From Anaeramoeba flamelloides (lineage: Eukaryota; Metamonada; Anaeramoebidae): DNA of 64,000 bases. Each line of letters starts with the position of its first letter. The stretch's first letter is position 1. Shown in pieces: positions 48,173 through 60,660 of the stretch. The stretch spans positions 5,952,001 to 6,016,000 of the forward strand of contig JANTQA010000029.1 in the NCBI GenBank assembly GCA_027625915.1, given 5' to 3'. A program made the translations under genes and the position numbers. A model generated the notes under the pieces. The model saw only the letters and a list, made by a program, of their open reading frames with translations. It did no database searches and was not told where the DNA came from.

Positions 48173-49778
48173 CCTTATATTATCCAAGAAAGAAAAATTT
48201 TCATTTATTAATCGGAAAATAACAGTAATAACACATCAAACAAAATTACCTTACGAAAAGAAGATATTAGAAAAACTGATATTGTTTTGTATACACCATC
48301 TTGTTTTTTTCTTCTTCATTTTTTCTTTTATTAATTGATCTTACTTTTCTTTTGAAAGGATCTATTAGGGTTACCAATTCAAAATCCGTCCAACTTTTTT
48401 TCCTGTTTCACTTTTTTGCTTGATTAAAAATAGAAAATGATTTAATTTCAATTGGTTAACAAAAATCAATTTAATAATGCTAATTCTGATAGTTTAGCTT
48501 TTTTTTTTAAGTCGACACATAATTCTTGAAAAGATCTTCAAATTATTTGATATTTATCTTACAAAAAGAAAAAACAATTCAAAAAAAAACTCTTGATCAA
48601 ATCGACTATTTTTAAGGAAAAAGGTTTTAAGAGTAGTGAAGAAAACCCTTGTTGGATACTTGTTGAAAAATCAAAACTAATTTTCGAAATTTGTCTTTTG
48701 AAAGCATTAGATTGAACTGCAAATTTTGCAAAAAATAATCTTTTTAAAATATATTTCGAAAGAACTATGACCCAAACGAAGAAAAATCAAACACTCGTGA
48801 AGTAATGTTTGAATACAAAAAATTCAAGAATAGTGAAATAATCAACTTTATTACAAAAGTAAAAATATATAGAAGTGCCAATAAAATTTGGAACACAATT
48901 ACAATAATTGACTAAAACTGTTCTAAGGATTTCAGCATTTTTCAAAGAAAAGTGATTTCCAAAAAAGTTGAGAACAATAGAAAACCATTTTAGTCTTCAA
49001 TAAATATCCTCATTCCATTTCCTATTTTTGAAATATAGTTTAATTTTAAGATTCTGTTGAAAAAGAATAAGTAACCAAAAGAACAAATGGCACAAGACAA
49101 AATTTAAGATTCTCTTACATTTGAACACTGGACAAAACAGAAGTGATTTGTATTATTTGTATCGTGTTGTTTGTTTGGTTGTGACAAAAAGTTTTTGTCA
49201 AATTTATTTGTTGATTTTTCTTTTAAAAGTTCCTTACAAAAATCAACTCTTCAAACAAAAATTCTGTTTTTTGAAAACAAACACCACAACAATTTTAACG
49301 TCCATGACAAAAATAAACTTTGTTCACGATTTTAATTGAACAAATTCATCAAAATTTTGCCATTCACTTTTCTTAAATATAAATCAAGTTGAATTTTGGA
49401 TGACGAGCAAAAACAAAGACACTTCCATACACCACTCTTTGATGAATAGATAAAATTTTTGTCAAGATTAATTTTTATGAGATCTTTAAAAGTAAGTAAC
49501 AATATTTTCTAAATTTAGTACAAATATTTAGTATTCTCAAAATACCCGAAATTGAACTTGCTGTCTGGAAAAAAATGGATGATCTGCTATACTTTGGAAA
49601 AAATTTTTTTACAAAATCAAAAAGCTAACAGACTGCACCACAAGTGATAATCCTGATCGAAATTGTGGGATTCCGTTTCAGAAGAACCAAATCTTAGGAG
49701 TGTAAAAAAGATTACTGCTGAAAACATAACTTTTCTTTGATTTAACTTTTCATTTTTTTTTAAAATTACAAAAATTCA

Positions 49779-52700
49779 ATGGGGTGCTTATCTTCAAGTG
49801 AAAAAGATCCAGAAAATACACAAAACAAAAAAATAAACAAAAAGCTTAAACAAGTTGAAAATGATATATCCAATAATATAAATCTGCTTTTGATAGGTAA
49901 TCTTTAATTCCTCTTTTTCTTTTTTCCAAGAAACCTCTTTTCCAAAAAAGAATTTTTTATATGAAAAAGTTTTTGTTGGTGCAACGTTCTCTTAAATGAG
50001 AAACAAAACACTTTCGTTTGTGTCAAGTCTTGTTCCTCTTGTTTTTGAACTATATGCATTGTAACTTTTAAAGTTGATAGAAATCTTTTTGTTCAAAAAA
50101 CTACTTGATCAAAACTTTCGGAATTAACAGTTTATTTCAAAAAAATTGAACCACCATACCGTTTGTTACAATTTCAGATTTCAATTTTGATTGTAAAAAA
50201 GAGGAATTTTTTTTTCCTAATTTGCCAACAGCATATTGAAAATTTTTACTTATTTTCATTCCTCACAATTTTATTTCAACCAAAGTGAAACAACTAAACA
50301 GTTTAGAACAATTTCTTTTTATTCAAAAGAATTTTCTTTTATCAACATAAATTCTCTTTTTTGTAAAATTCTAAATTTTTTTGTTTTCATCCCCCTTTTT
50401 TTCAAAAAAACCTCAAAATTTTTTTTTTAGAATTTCTTCAGTTGAATTTAATAAAATCTTTATTTGGTAACACAAGTTTTAAGTCAACCAAAAAAAAAAG
50501 TATAGCACATCAAGGCACCTGTTAATAGACTTTAATAGATTGATTTTTGAAATTTGTATGACTATTTGTCCAAAATTTTCAGAAAAATAAAAAAAAAGTT
50601 CAAAAGTAATTAAAGTAAAATTTTAACTCTTAAGGGATGAGCATCACCATAGATTTCTCTTTAATCAAAGTATGTTGTAATTGGATGTAAATGGCATTAG
50701 TGAGCAATGGCTCAAATAGTTTCTGTGACTCTAAAAAATCTATTATAAATCTTATTATAAACTCTGTTTCAGTCAAAGGGGCCCAACATTTTTTTCAAAT
50801 ATCAATTATTTTATATAATTGACCTTTGAAGAACAAATAAGAAATAAACAGAATAATACACCTCAAAGAAATGTTGATACCTATCTGAAAGAATATTAAT
50901 AAATCAATAGCTTTTCTTAAAAATTGAAAAACTCAAATTCTTAGGGTATATTGAGAAAAACAACGATGTTTGTTTTGATCTTCTACTGGTATTTGAATAA
51001 TAAATATCAAACATTTTTCACTTCATTTTCCATACTTTTCTTTTAGAAATTAAGCCCTCAAACAAAGTTTGTTGGTATTTGTGGTCTCTATTTGAAAAAG
51101 GAAATGAAAATGAAGTGAAAATTTTTCACATTTATTAAACAAATATCAAGATCAAAGATCAAATTGAATTCCAATAGAAATCAATATGATTTCTCAACAA
51201 TCATTTCCGATGGTTTCAAAAAACCTTAGAATAACACATTTTTACCAAGTGACTGTTGATCAGTTGCAATAAAAAATTTTTGCAACTGAATGACGTTTTT
51301 AAAAAAAAAATCGAAGAACAAAAATGTGAAAAAATGATTTCAATTTTGGAAATTTCCAAAATAAAATTTTTCTTCTAATATCTTTGCAAACCCTATAACA
51401 TGTGTATTTCACCATCTCAAACTGGGCCCCTTTGACTGAAAAATAGTTTACAATAAATTATTACATTTTTTACTAATGATCATACTTAAAAATTTCAAAA
51501 AATGAAAATTTTTTTTCAATTCCTGTTCCAAATCTAAAAACAGAAACCAAATTAATAGTATTTTATTATTAAATAATTCAAATTTAGAACTTCCAAATGT
51601 AACTACTTTTTTAATTTTTTAATTTTAGAGATTAATTCAATAATCATCAACATAAAAACCCAAAAACTGATTAGTTTGGTTTGCTTTTGAAAAAGCTAAT
51701 TGTAACATAAATATATATCCAAGATTTCTGAAATAATTTGTCAAAAAAATCTATTCATTAATTATTTAATTTTTAAAAAAAAACTAAATTTTTTCGCTAA
51801 CTAATCTTCATTTCACCACAAATTTTTGATAGACATTTTGCAACTGAATATTGATTACCCAACCTTTAAATTTGTTGAGAAATGTAGATTTTTTTCTGAA
51901 ATTGTTGGGTTTTTTACATATACAAGAATCATTTTTAATTGATAAGATCAACAAATATTACTACTTGATTAATCGATTTTTTTAAAACATTTGAACCATG
52001 CATCACTAATGTGGTTACACCCAATAACAACATACTTTGATCTTTGGCTTCTCTTTGGTAGAGGCTAGCCCCTTAAACCTAAATTGTTGAGTGTGTCTTT
52101 TTTGTTCACTTCTCCAAATAGGGAACCTTAAGGGTTTCTGTAATTCTTCCTTTTTGTTTGTTGATTGATTTTCTGAAAGCTGTCTGAAAATTTTGTTTAA
52201 TTTATTTGTCAATCAACAGCAATTTTAAATCCATTCTTAAAAATAAAGTAATTTCGAATCAAAAAGAAACAATTACAAAGCAGAAATTTTTTTCACACAA
52301 ACAAAATATCTTTTTTTTTCAAAGCTTCAAGTTTCAAATTTAAATGGGAAAAAAATTTTATCTGATTCTCTTTTTTCATACTTGTTCTAAAACATTTTTC
52401 TTTCATTTACAACTTTACGTTTATTTCTAATAATACCAACGTATCACAAAAAAGTAACCAACCAAACAAAGAAACAAATTACATCTATTTCTTTGAAAAG
52501 TTATTCGGAAAAGAAAAATAAGGAAAAAGAAGTGAATTTTTTTTTCCCATTTAATAACCCAATACCACTATAAACAATCTTTGATCTTATAGAAATTGTT
52601 GAGTCTTTCAAACACTTACCGACACAATTTAAGGCAATTTACAAACCATTCAAAAACTTTTCAAGATTTTTTAAGGGTTAAGACTTTGAAAATTCATGAG

Positions 52701-55700
52701 ATTCTTTGTAGTGAACTGGAATATAATTATTTTCATTTTTTTTTCAATTTCCCTTTTCAAATAGAGATATAAATTACAACCTACTTCTTTGAAAACTCTT
52801 TGTAAAAAAAATCTCGAAAATGAAGTGAAAGCTTTTCCCCATTTAGAATTCAAATAACAGAAATTTAAAAACACTCACAAAATCCTAAGGGCAATGCATG
52901 TGATGGAAAAACTGTAAAGGATAGGCTAATGGTTCATTAGATTTTTGTTGGTTGTCTCGAAAAGCTGAAATGAAACTTTTTAAAAAACCTAAAAAAGAAA
53001 ATTCCCAAACTAATCTTACAAAACACCCAAAACCAAATCCTTTTTCTTTCACTTAAAATTCAGATCTTTTAAAACCTCCTAATATTTTTTCCATACCAGA
53101 CCAATCCAGATTGTTTTTTTGTCCATTAATAGCCCGGAAATATGATTTTGTTTTAACTTTGATAATATTTAGTAAGGGCACAAATTGGGGCTTGTTAGTG
53201 TTTCATTATTTTTTATGAATAGTATTTAAATTTCAATTTAAAAACGATTAAATTTTATCTCGAAAAATCAAAAAGGAAGAGCCGATAAAAATTTAAAAAA
53301 TTTGATTTCCAATCCATTTTGTCAAGAAATTTTTTGATTTTTTTCTGTTCCTTTGAAAAATATTTCAAAACGTGAAGGAAAAATTTTCATTTATTAATTG
53401 GAAAATAACATTAATTCTTCTTTTACTCTGTTTTCGATTTACCTCAAAAAAATTTTTTTTTCACTTTTTTTAAAAATGTAATTCAAATCGATAAATGTAA
53501 AAAAAATAATCAAAAGACAATATAACGATCTAAAAAGCAAAATCATTTCAAAACTTTGATTCATAAAAACTGAAAGTATCGACATTTTTTGTGATAAATT
53601 CTCTCATTTAATTGGATCAAGAAAAATAATAATACTACAAAAAAAAAAATAATGAGAAATAGTCCATCATACTGATTTAAATTATATATGAAAAAACTAT
53701 TGGCTATAATCCAATTATCAAATTATTCTTATTATTTTTTTGATTATGATTATTAAATGATCTGGATTTTTGATTTTTTCTTTTTTCAATATCTTAAATA
53801 ATAGGTCCAGGAGACTCTGGAAAATCAACAATAGAAAGGCAAATGAGAATCATACATAGTGACGGATTTTCAAAAAAAGAAAAAGAAAAATACAAAGCTG
53901 TAATCTATAATAATATTCTAGAAAATCTAAAAATATTAGTAGAAATGATCAAAACATTAAATTTCGATGATCTGCCAAAAGAAATAGAAGAAATGACAGA
54001 AGAAATTTTCCTATTAAACGGCGAATCGGAATTCAATAATGAAATAGGTGACAAAATTGAGCAAATTTGGAAAAGTTCCTCAGTACAAAAAGCATTCGAT
54101 AATAGAGCAAAATTCCATGTGCCAGATACGCTCAGTTAGTAAGTAATTTCCAAAAAAAAAAATTTCGAGTTTTAGTAATACTCTTATTGCTATTGCTATT
54201 TTGTGTAAATAAAAAAAATATAAAAACAAAAATATTGTTAAATTAGTTTAAAAAACAACCCCCATGAGTTCTTATCTTCTGATATTTATTTTTATTTCAT
54301 TCCCTACAATAAAAAATTTAAAAATTGGATTAACTTTACCAACTTATCGACAAAAGAGATAAAAAAACTAATCTCCAAGAATAATTTTTTTTTTATAAAA
54401 ATGATCTGCTGTGATTAATGATATAAACCAATAATATTACCAATTGGATTTTTTTTTCAAAAGTTTTCATGATTTGTACGGGGGGGGGGGGTAATCGAAT
54501 ATAATTTAATCAATTAATATTTTTTAAGAAATCGGGTATATTTTTTCCAAAATACCAAAACATTTTGTTAATGCCAACAGTTCAGAATTTTACTTCCTTA
54601 TTAACTCTATTAATGCATTTTTTTTTAAAATAATAATAATAATAATAAAATCAAATCAAATCAAATTCGAATGATTAAATTTGTTACATTAATCACAGAA
54701 AGTAATTTCATTTCTTGCGTTTTGATATAAATTTATCATTTCTCATTTTTGATCTAAAAATCATTTGTTTAATTAAATTTGTCAAAGAAAAAATTGATAT
54801 ACACCCAAAGAATTTCTTTTACAAATTGTTGAAAAATAAAAATGAAAAAGATTTGATTGAATTTCTTTTAAGATAATTAAAAATTTTTCTTTTTCCTTAA
54901 AGGAAAACTCTAACAAAATAGTTTTAAACATAAAAGGAAAAAAAGTGTTTTAAAAAATGAAAAAAAAAATAACAAAATTTAATAATTAAATGTTTTTTTA
55001 AAAATTGAAAAAATCTATATCTAATTTTAATAATACTTAAAATTATTTTACACCAAGAAAATATTTTGGAAAACCAAAAACCCATTTTTCATTCTTATGA
55101 TTGATTTTTTTTTTTCGTTATATCTTTTTTTTTTTCAAAAAAAAAATGGAATTTCAAATAATCCTTTATCTGAAACGTGCACAATTTAAAGTTAACATAT
55201 TCAAAATAGTAAATTTTTATTGGATATAATCAGAAAAATAAATATGATTTTTAAAGTGATAGCCACAATCTAAAAGAAAGACGAGAGTAACTTTTTAAAA
55301 AAAAAATAGTTTTTTTTTTATAATTTAATATTTTGGATTTTCTTTTTTGAATAAAATAAAAATTGAGTATTTATTAGGAATATGGCAACAATACACCCAA
55401 TGCTTAATTGTACAAAATTTATCTTATGATTTAATTACAAGCATTTTTTTTTTTTTTTTTAAAAAAAATAAACTGCGGATTATGTTTTAAAAAGAATAAT
55501 GTCTTTAACCTTTCTTTTTATTTTTTATATAAAAAATAATAGTTATTTAGATAAAATAGTAGATATATCCGAGCCGGATTATCAACCATCACAAGATGAT
55601 ATTTTGCATTGTAGAGTACGTACAACGGGTATAACACAAACAAAATTTACAATTTCGAGCCAAAGCTTTACGTAAGAATATTTTCATCTCATATTTATAC

Positions 55701-57206
55701 TCTTTAAAAAAATTTTAATTTTAGATATTAAAAAAAAAAGACAATGATATTGCAATGCATAAGTATGTATACATTTAAGGAGAAACTTTAGAATAGAAAA
55801 AAAAAAAAAAAGAAAGAAAAAAATGATTCCAAAACAATTCAATAAAGAGTCAGAAAATTTTGATATTAACTATTGTGTATGCTTTTTTTTGGAAACCAGA
55901 ATATAAATTCGATAATTTATGATTATTTTCAAATTTTAAAAAATAATATTGAAACGAAAAGGGAAAAAATAATAAACTTTATCTTCTTGATTTTTGTTTT
56001 TTTTTTCAGCCAAATGAATAATAAAATAAAAAAATTCATTCAGTAAAAAGAAGTATTTAATTTTCATTAAAAGTTGGATTAAATTTGATTAATAGTCATT
56101 TAAAATTGAAACAAAAAATGTGTTCTTTTGTTCTATATACTTTAGTGTTTTTAGTAACTTGTATTTGTTGTAATTTTTCTTATGATTTGAAAAAACCACC
56201 ACAAAAAAAAATATCACAAAGCCGCGAATTTAATCTCTTTCGTCCGGGTTATTAAATCATAAAAAGGAAACCTTCCAACTCAGTATCTATATAGAATTTT
56301 TTCTTTGATTTTGAAATTTAAGTATACATGCATCTAGAATGTAATTTCCACTTCTTTCTCAATAATTTTTTTTTTTTTTTAAACTTGTTTTTCAAAAGTT
56401 CAGATTTCAAATTGAAAATCAAAATTAAAGTGAAAAAAAATATTAGATTCAGAGATCATTTTTTCATGAGGAATTAGATTGTTTTAAGATTATGAAGTGT
56501 ATCATTGGTCGTCTTTTATGTGAGAGTATGACTGATTTTCAAAAAAAAAAAAAAAAAAAACATACCCTGTTGTGAAAATGGCCAATTTATTTCCAACTCT
56601 TTTATTTTTTTTTTTTTACAAAATTATAATAATAACTGAATTACTAAATTGTTATTTAAAATTTTAATTTTCTTCATTTATTTTTTCAAATCATTTTTTC
56701 TCTTTTTTATTTATTTATTTATTTATTATTAAATTAGAATTGTTGATGTAGGTGGTCAAAGATGTGAAAGAAGAAAATGGATTAATTGTTTTGAAAATAT
56801 CACCGCAGTTATCTTTGTAGCATCAATGAGCGAATATAATCAACAGTTGTTTGAAGACGAAGAGATGAATAGAATGCATGAAAGTTTATTATTATTTGAA
56901 GAGATCACCAGTTCAAGATGGTTTAGAGAATCTTCATTCATTTTGTTTTTAAACAAAGTCGATCTTTTTAAAAAAAAAATTAAAAAATTTAAATTAAAAA
57001 CATGCTTTCCAAAATATAAAGGCAAAAATAACTTTGAAGAAGCAAGTGAATATATTAAAAGTAAATTTTTAGAAAAAATAAAAGACAAAGAGCAGAAAAT
57101 TTATACTCATTTTACTTGCGCTACAGATACAACAAATGTAAGATTTGTTTTTGATGCAGTGAAGGACATATTACTCCAAAATATCACAGAATTTGGATTT
57201 ATATAA
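49779..57206 (+). CDS. Heterotrimeric G protein alpha subunit
   Basis: Four exons (49779-49896, 53805-54138, 55543-55671, 56738-57206) join in consistent phases with GT-AG borders and give 349 residues, the normal size. G2 and C3 (MGCLSSS) fit N-myristoylation and palmitoylation. The P-loop is GPGDSGKST (40-48), where most G-alphas have GAGESGKST. Switch I is RVRTTGI (catalytic R175, Mg-binding T178), switch II is DVGGQRCERRKW (Q201), the guanine-specificity motif is FLNKVDLF (N266, D269) and the last box is TCATDT (320-325). All residues needed to bind and hydrolyse GTP are present. The C-terminus ITEFGFI has Phe where pertussis toxin needs Cys at -4, so toxin resistance is expected. It would transmit signals from G protein-coupled receptors at the plasma membrane; receptor and class cannot be assigned. 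Introns are 3908, 1404 and 1066 bp, and the first contains nested repeats. Confidence 0.95.
50770..51438 (+). mobile_element. MITE-like element, family 3, full copy with nested insert
   Basis: 669 bp bounded by perfect 16-bp inverted repeats, CAGTCAAAGGGGCCCA and TGGGCCCCTTTGACTG. It is the best-preserved copy; relatives lie at 545, 26000 and 57479. No coding capacity or clear target duplication was seen. It is inside intron 1 of the G-alpha gene. Confidence 0.75.
50990..51145. repeat. Family 4 palindromic insert inside family 3
   Basis: 156 bp from TATTTGAATAATAAATATC to a reverse-type end TTATTAAACAAATA, with arms TTTTTCACTTCATTTTCC and GAAAATGAAGTGAAAATTTT. It is absent from the otherwise colinear copy at 57479-57980. 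Confidence 0.65.
52507..52858. repeat. Family 4-like arms in intron 1
   Basis: Two stretches carry the family 4 arm (GAAAAAGAAGTGAATTTTT near 52517, and AAAATGAAGTGAAAGCTTTT then ATTCAAATA at 52818-52858). Partner arms are too worn to define elements. Confidence 0.3.
54480..54490. repeat. Poly(G) run of 11
   Basis: Eleven consecutive G in DNA where even short G runs are rare. It lies in intron 2 of the G-alpha gene, on the sense strand. Confidence 0.8.
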
Positions 57207-57478
57207 ACCATAAATTGAATACCATTTAACGATTGTGGAATTATATTTCATATTGGCTTTTTATTTGATTTATATTTTCGTTAACTTGCTAACTAACATT
57301 ATAACATAATTAAAATTATTACCAAAATTCATTATTTTTTATTTTTATTTTATTTTATTTTTTTTGGATTTCTTTTCAAAAATAATACAAAATTCTTAAA
57401 AATCCGTTTTAACCTTCTATAAAAAAAAAGTCTTTTGAATATTTACATTTTTAAATTTCTTTTAACTCAACTTTTTTT

Positions 57479-57980
57479 CTGTCAAAGTTGTAACAAAAAA
57501 TTTTCTCAAATATCAATTATAAAAAATAATTGATCTCTGAAGAACCAATAAAAAAAAAAGCATAACACACGTCGGGGAATAGTTGATATCGTTATGGAGT
57601 AGGGCTAATCAATTGATTTTCTTAAAAATTGAAAAACTCAAATTCTTAGGGATCACAATTGAGAAAAAACAACATTATTCATTTTGATCTTCAATGGAAA
57701 ATCAAAGAAAATTCCAATAGAAATCAAAATGATTTTTCTCAAATCAAGTTAATTGTTTCAATGTCATTAGAAAAACACATTTTAATTGGTGATGATAGAT
57801 CTTGTTATAAAAAAAAGTTACCAAAATGAATTATGTGTATTAAAAAAAATTGAAAAAAAGAAAAGCAAAAATGTGAAAAAATGATTTTTATTTTATAATT
57901 TTCAAATTTGTTTTTTTTTTTATTATCTTTTCAAACCCTTTCAACTTATGTAATCCATACTTAGCAAATCGGTTAGACTG
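57479..57980 (+). mobile_element. MITE-like element, family 3, copy without insert
   Basis: Colinear with 50770-51438 but lacking the 156-bp family 4 insert. The termini have decayed to CTGTCAAAGTTG and GGTTAGACTG. Shared blocks include CAAATATCAATTAT and TTGAAAAACTCAAATTCTTA. Confidence 0.65.
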
Positions 57981-59270
57981 ATAAGAAAATTGTTTATAAA
58001 GAATAAAATATCCAAAGAAAAATAATTTCATTTTTATTTATTTTAAAATTATTTTTTTTTGGAACATTTCGTATTTATGGATTCATAAAATTAAAAAGAG
58101 TACTCATTTTTTTTGGCTTTAGAATATCAATCAAAATTTTACTTGACAATTTTCCATCAGAAAGTCACATCTTCAAAACCATACCATAAGTTAAACTCAA
58201 ATATGATTGGTATTTAATTATACATTTTCACAAATAACCATTTTTAAAAAATTTATTTTTTTTTAAATTTTGTAATTTGAGAAGATAAAAATCTTAAATT
58301 TAATACAACGTAACTCCAAAATTTCTAATTTTTAGTAATTACGCTTTTGAATTCCAATTTACAGCTGAAAAATAATTTTTTTATTTAATTTATTTTTGAA
58401 AAATTTTGACTCACTTGATAAATTGAATGGAATTTGTTTTGAAGATTTATCACAGTATTCTTATAAGAAAAATATTTTCAAATTTTTAAATCCGAATGAT
58501 TTTTTCTAATTTTGCAAATTATTTGTTTTACTTTTTTAAATATTTCTTTTTCCTTTTTTTTTCTTTTGCAAAAGATCATTTGAAAAAAAACAAGATCTTC
58601 AAAAAGACAAATAATCATTAAGATATTTGATAAGTGTAATGTCTTTTGATGGAATTTAATTATTAGTAAAAAATCTAGTTGTTAACTTTTTTTAAGTGAA
58701 AATTCCAAAATAAAAAATTGGTGATGCTCATTTCAAAAATTGTGACTTGTGTTTTTTTAGTTTTTGAGTTTTATTATTTTTTTAATTACATAAAATATCA
58801 GATTTTATAGATTTAAAATGATCTAAAAGTGAATTTAAAAGTATATTTAGCGATTTTTTGTTCTTGAATAATAAAGGATATATATATATTTATATTTAAT
58901 TTATTATCTTATGTGAGTCACAATTTTTGAAATAGTTTTTAGATATTTATTAGGGAAGAGATTAATTAAAGTGAATTTTAAACAGAGAGAGAGAAAGGAT
59001 AGTAGAGGGGAAGAAAATTAATTACAAGATTAATATAAAAATAAAAATATAAAAGACAAGACTAAATTCAACAAACTTGTCTACTACCGTTAGATTTTGT
59101 AAAATTAGAAAGAAAAGAGAAATTAAAGATTTTACTTAAATATTTTAAATTCAAAAATTTAGTTGTTTGTTTTTTTTTTTTTGAATTTGGTAAAATTACA
59201 TAATTACGAGTTAGATTTTCTTGAGTTTTCTTTAATTTGGAAAATCAATAAATTATCTAAAAAACACAAA

Positions 59271-59366
59271 GCCGGGAGGAAAGTTAGGCGCAAGATGATG
59301 TTCGTCTGAACTTGGTATCATTTGCGGGCACTTTCGCCAGAATTTACAGAAGTAATAAGGCCCAGA
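59271..59366 (+). ncRNA. Candidate structured non-coding RNA (family unknown)
   Basis: A 96-bp island of near-balanced GC in very A+T-rich DNA. On the plus strand GAAAGT (59279) pairs with ACTTTC (59330). Inside, CGCAA-g-ATGAT (59289-59299) pairs with ATCAT-TTGCG (59317-59326), and GTTC-GTCT-GAAC makes an apical hairpin. A single-stranded tail follows (AGAATTTACAGAAG). It resembles a single-hairpin RNA with an ACA-like tail, but no known family is matched with confidence; U6, tRNA and 5S were considered and do not fit. Upstream A+T sequence is weakly similar to that before the island at 14074. The transcribed strand is inferred from the fold only. Confidence 0.4.
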
Positions 59367-60219
59367 TAAAAAAGTCAATTATAAATAAATCATGAACAAT
59401 ATGAGATTAATAATGGGTCAAAAATAATTTATTTTATTAAAATATGAATAAAACAAATTTAAATTTGTTATTATGCCTTTTTAATTTTTTTTTTGGATGT
59501 ACACTTTCTAACAAATAATAAAAAATGTTTTATATTATTATCATTATTTGTTTTAGATGGATCTCTTTTGTAATATTTTTTTGTTTTTTAATAGCATTTT
59601 TTGGACTTTGTTTTTTTCAGTTTTTATTTGATGTATACTATTTGGAATAATTATTATTTTTTTTTTTTTTATTTAAATACTTTCGATATTTTCAATAAAA
59701 ATACTTTTTTTCTCAAAATTATTATTTTTTTTTTAATTATTATTATTTTTAAAATAGTAATTGGACACTTCCTTTTCCAAAACCAATTAGGAAGATATTT
59801 TTTCAAAATATAAAATATTTATTTGTATACTTATCTCTGGTGATTGTTAAAAAAATGTAAAGAATAATATCAAAAAAATATGAAAAAAAAAATAATTTCA
59901 AATAGTAACAAAATTATTCATTGTAGAGTTTGTTATTGAAAATACTTTTTTGAATTTATTTAGTACTAAATGTTATTGTTCCACAAATAAATACTGATAA
60001 ATTCAAATAAATTGAATAAAATGTTTAGTTCAATTTCCCATTTTAGTAATCAATTAACTCAACTTAAAACAACTCAGGAGGACAAATCTTTTGAAAACAA
60101 AACCAATTTTACCAATTTTCTTCTCACTTAAATGAATAGAGTGTTTTAATCAAAGCCTGTGTAAAAAAATTTGTAAAACGGAAAACAAATTAAAAATTTT
60201 ATGATATTTTTAAGAATTT

Positions 60220-60300
60220 ATCAGTGTCGAATCTCATTGTCGGTTTCTTACTATAACGTTTGTGCGTTTCTTAACTTCTCAGCGGATTGACACCTCAGTA
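60220..60300. ncRNA. Candidate structured RNA or conserved island
   Basis: A GC-richer island in which GTGTCGAATC (60224) can pair with GGATTGACAC (ending 60293) with one mismatch, closing 70 nt. This length is tRNA-like, but no T-loop, anticodon arm or box motif of tRNA or C/D snoRNA is present on either strand. It lies about 360 bp upstream of the LBP/BPI start, so a regulatory role is an alternative. Confidence 0.25.
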
Positions 60301-60660
60301 TTTCAATCTTTTTTGAGAATAAAATATCAATTAACAGTCATAAATATTTTTTTTATTAATTTAATATTTATCAAATTTAATTCGAACCCAAAACTGTTTA
60401 ACAGGGACTATAATGGAATTTCTCAAGTATTTTTTTAATACCACAGCTGTTTTCAAAATATACAATAATTCGTAAAGAGAAAACAACTATGCTTGAAAAA
60501 AGAAAACAAATTTTTTAAAACAAACAAAGTAAAGAAAATACTTCACCATTAGCTTTTTTTCTGAATTATGAAATCAAAAGTCGATAAGAAGATAATTTAA
60601 CAAAAAAATAAGAATAATTTATTTTTCCAACATAATTTTTCATTCTCTTTTTACTTTTTG

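Larger units (their letters stand above)
43558..49778. other. Gene-free repeat-bearing stretch
   Basis: About 6.2 kb. It contains the hairpin repeat at 46012-46290, the long repeat at 46690-47230 and the 402-bp palindromic element at 47771-48172. Open frames at 44458-44736, 45507-45722 and 49121-49339 show no domain or supporting context. Confidence 0.5.
57207..60660. other. Intergenic stretch with one repeat and two GC-rich islands
   Basis: Between the G-alpha and LBP/BPI genes. It contains the family 3 copy at 57479 and the GC-rich islands at 59271 and 60220. The open frame at 59601-59813 is low complexity. Confidence 0.5.

Noticed and set aside
52015-52212. Minus-strand 65-codon frame inside G-alpha intron 1
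   Set aside because: No domain, no intron context, and surroundings full of repeat arms; chance is likely.
59271-59366. U6 snRNA, because GCGCAAGATGATG resembles the U6 3' region
   Set aside because: The invariant ACAGAGA box and the U6 5' stem are absent.
60220-60300. tRNA gene, from the 70-nt length and closing stem
   Set aside because: No T-loop (TTCRA), no A or B box and no cloverleaf can be drawn on either strand.
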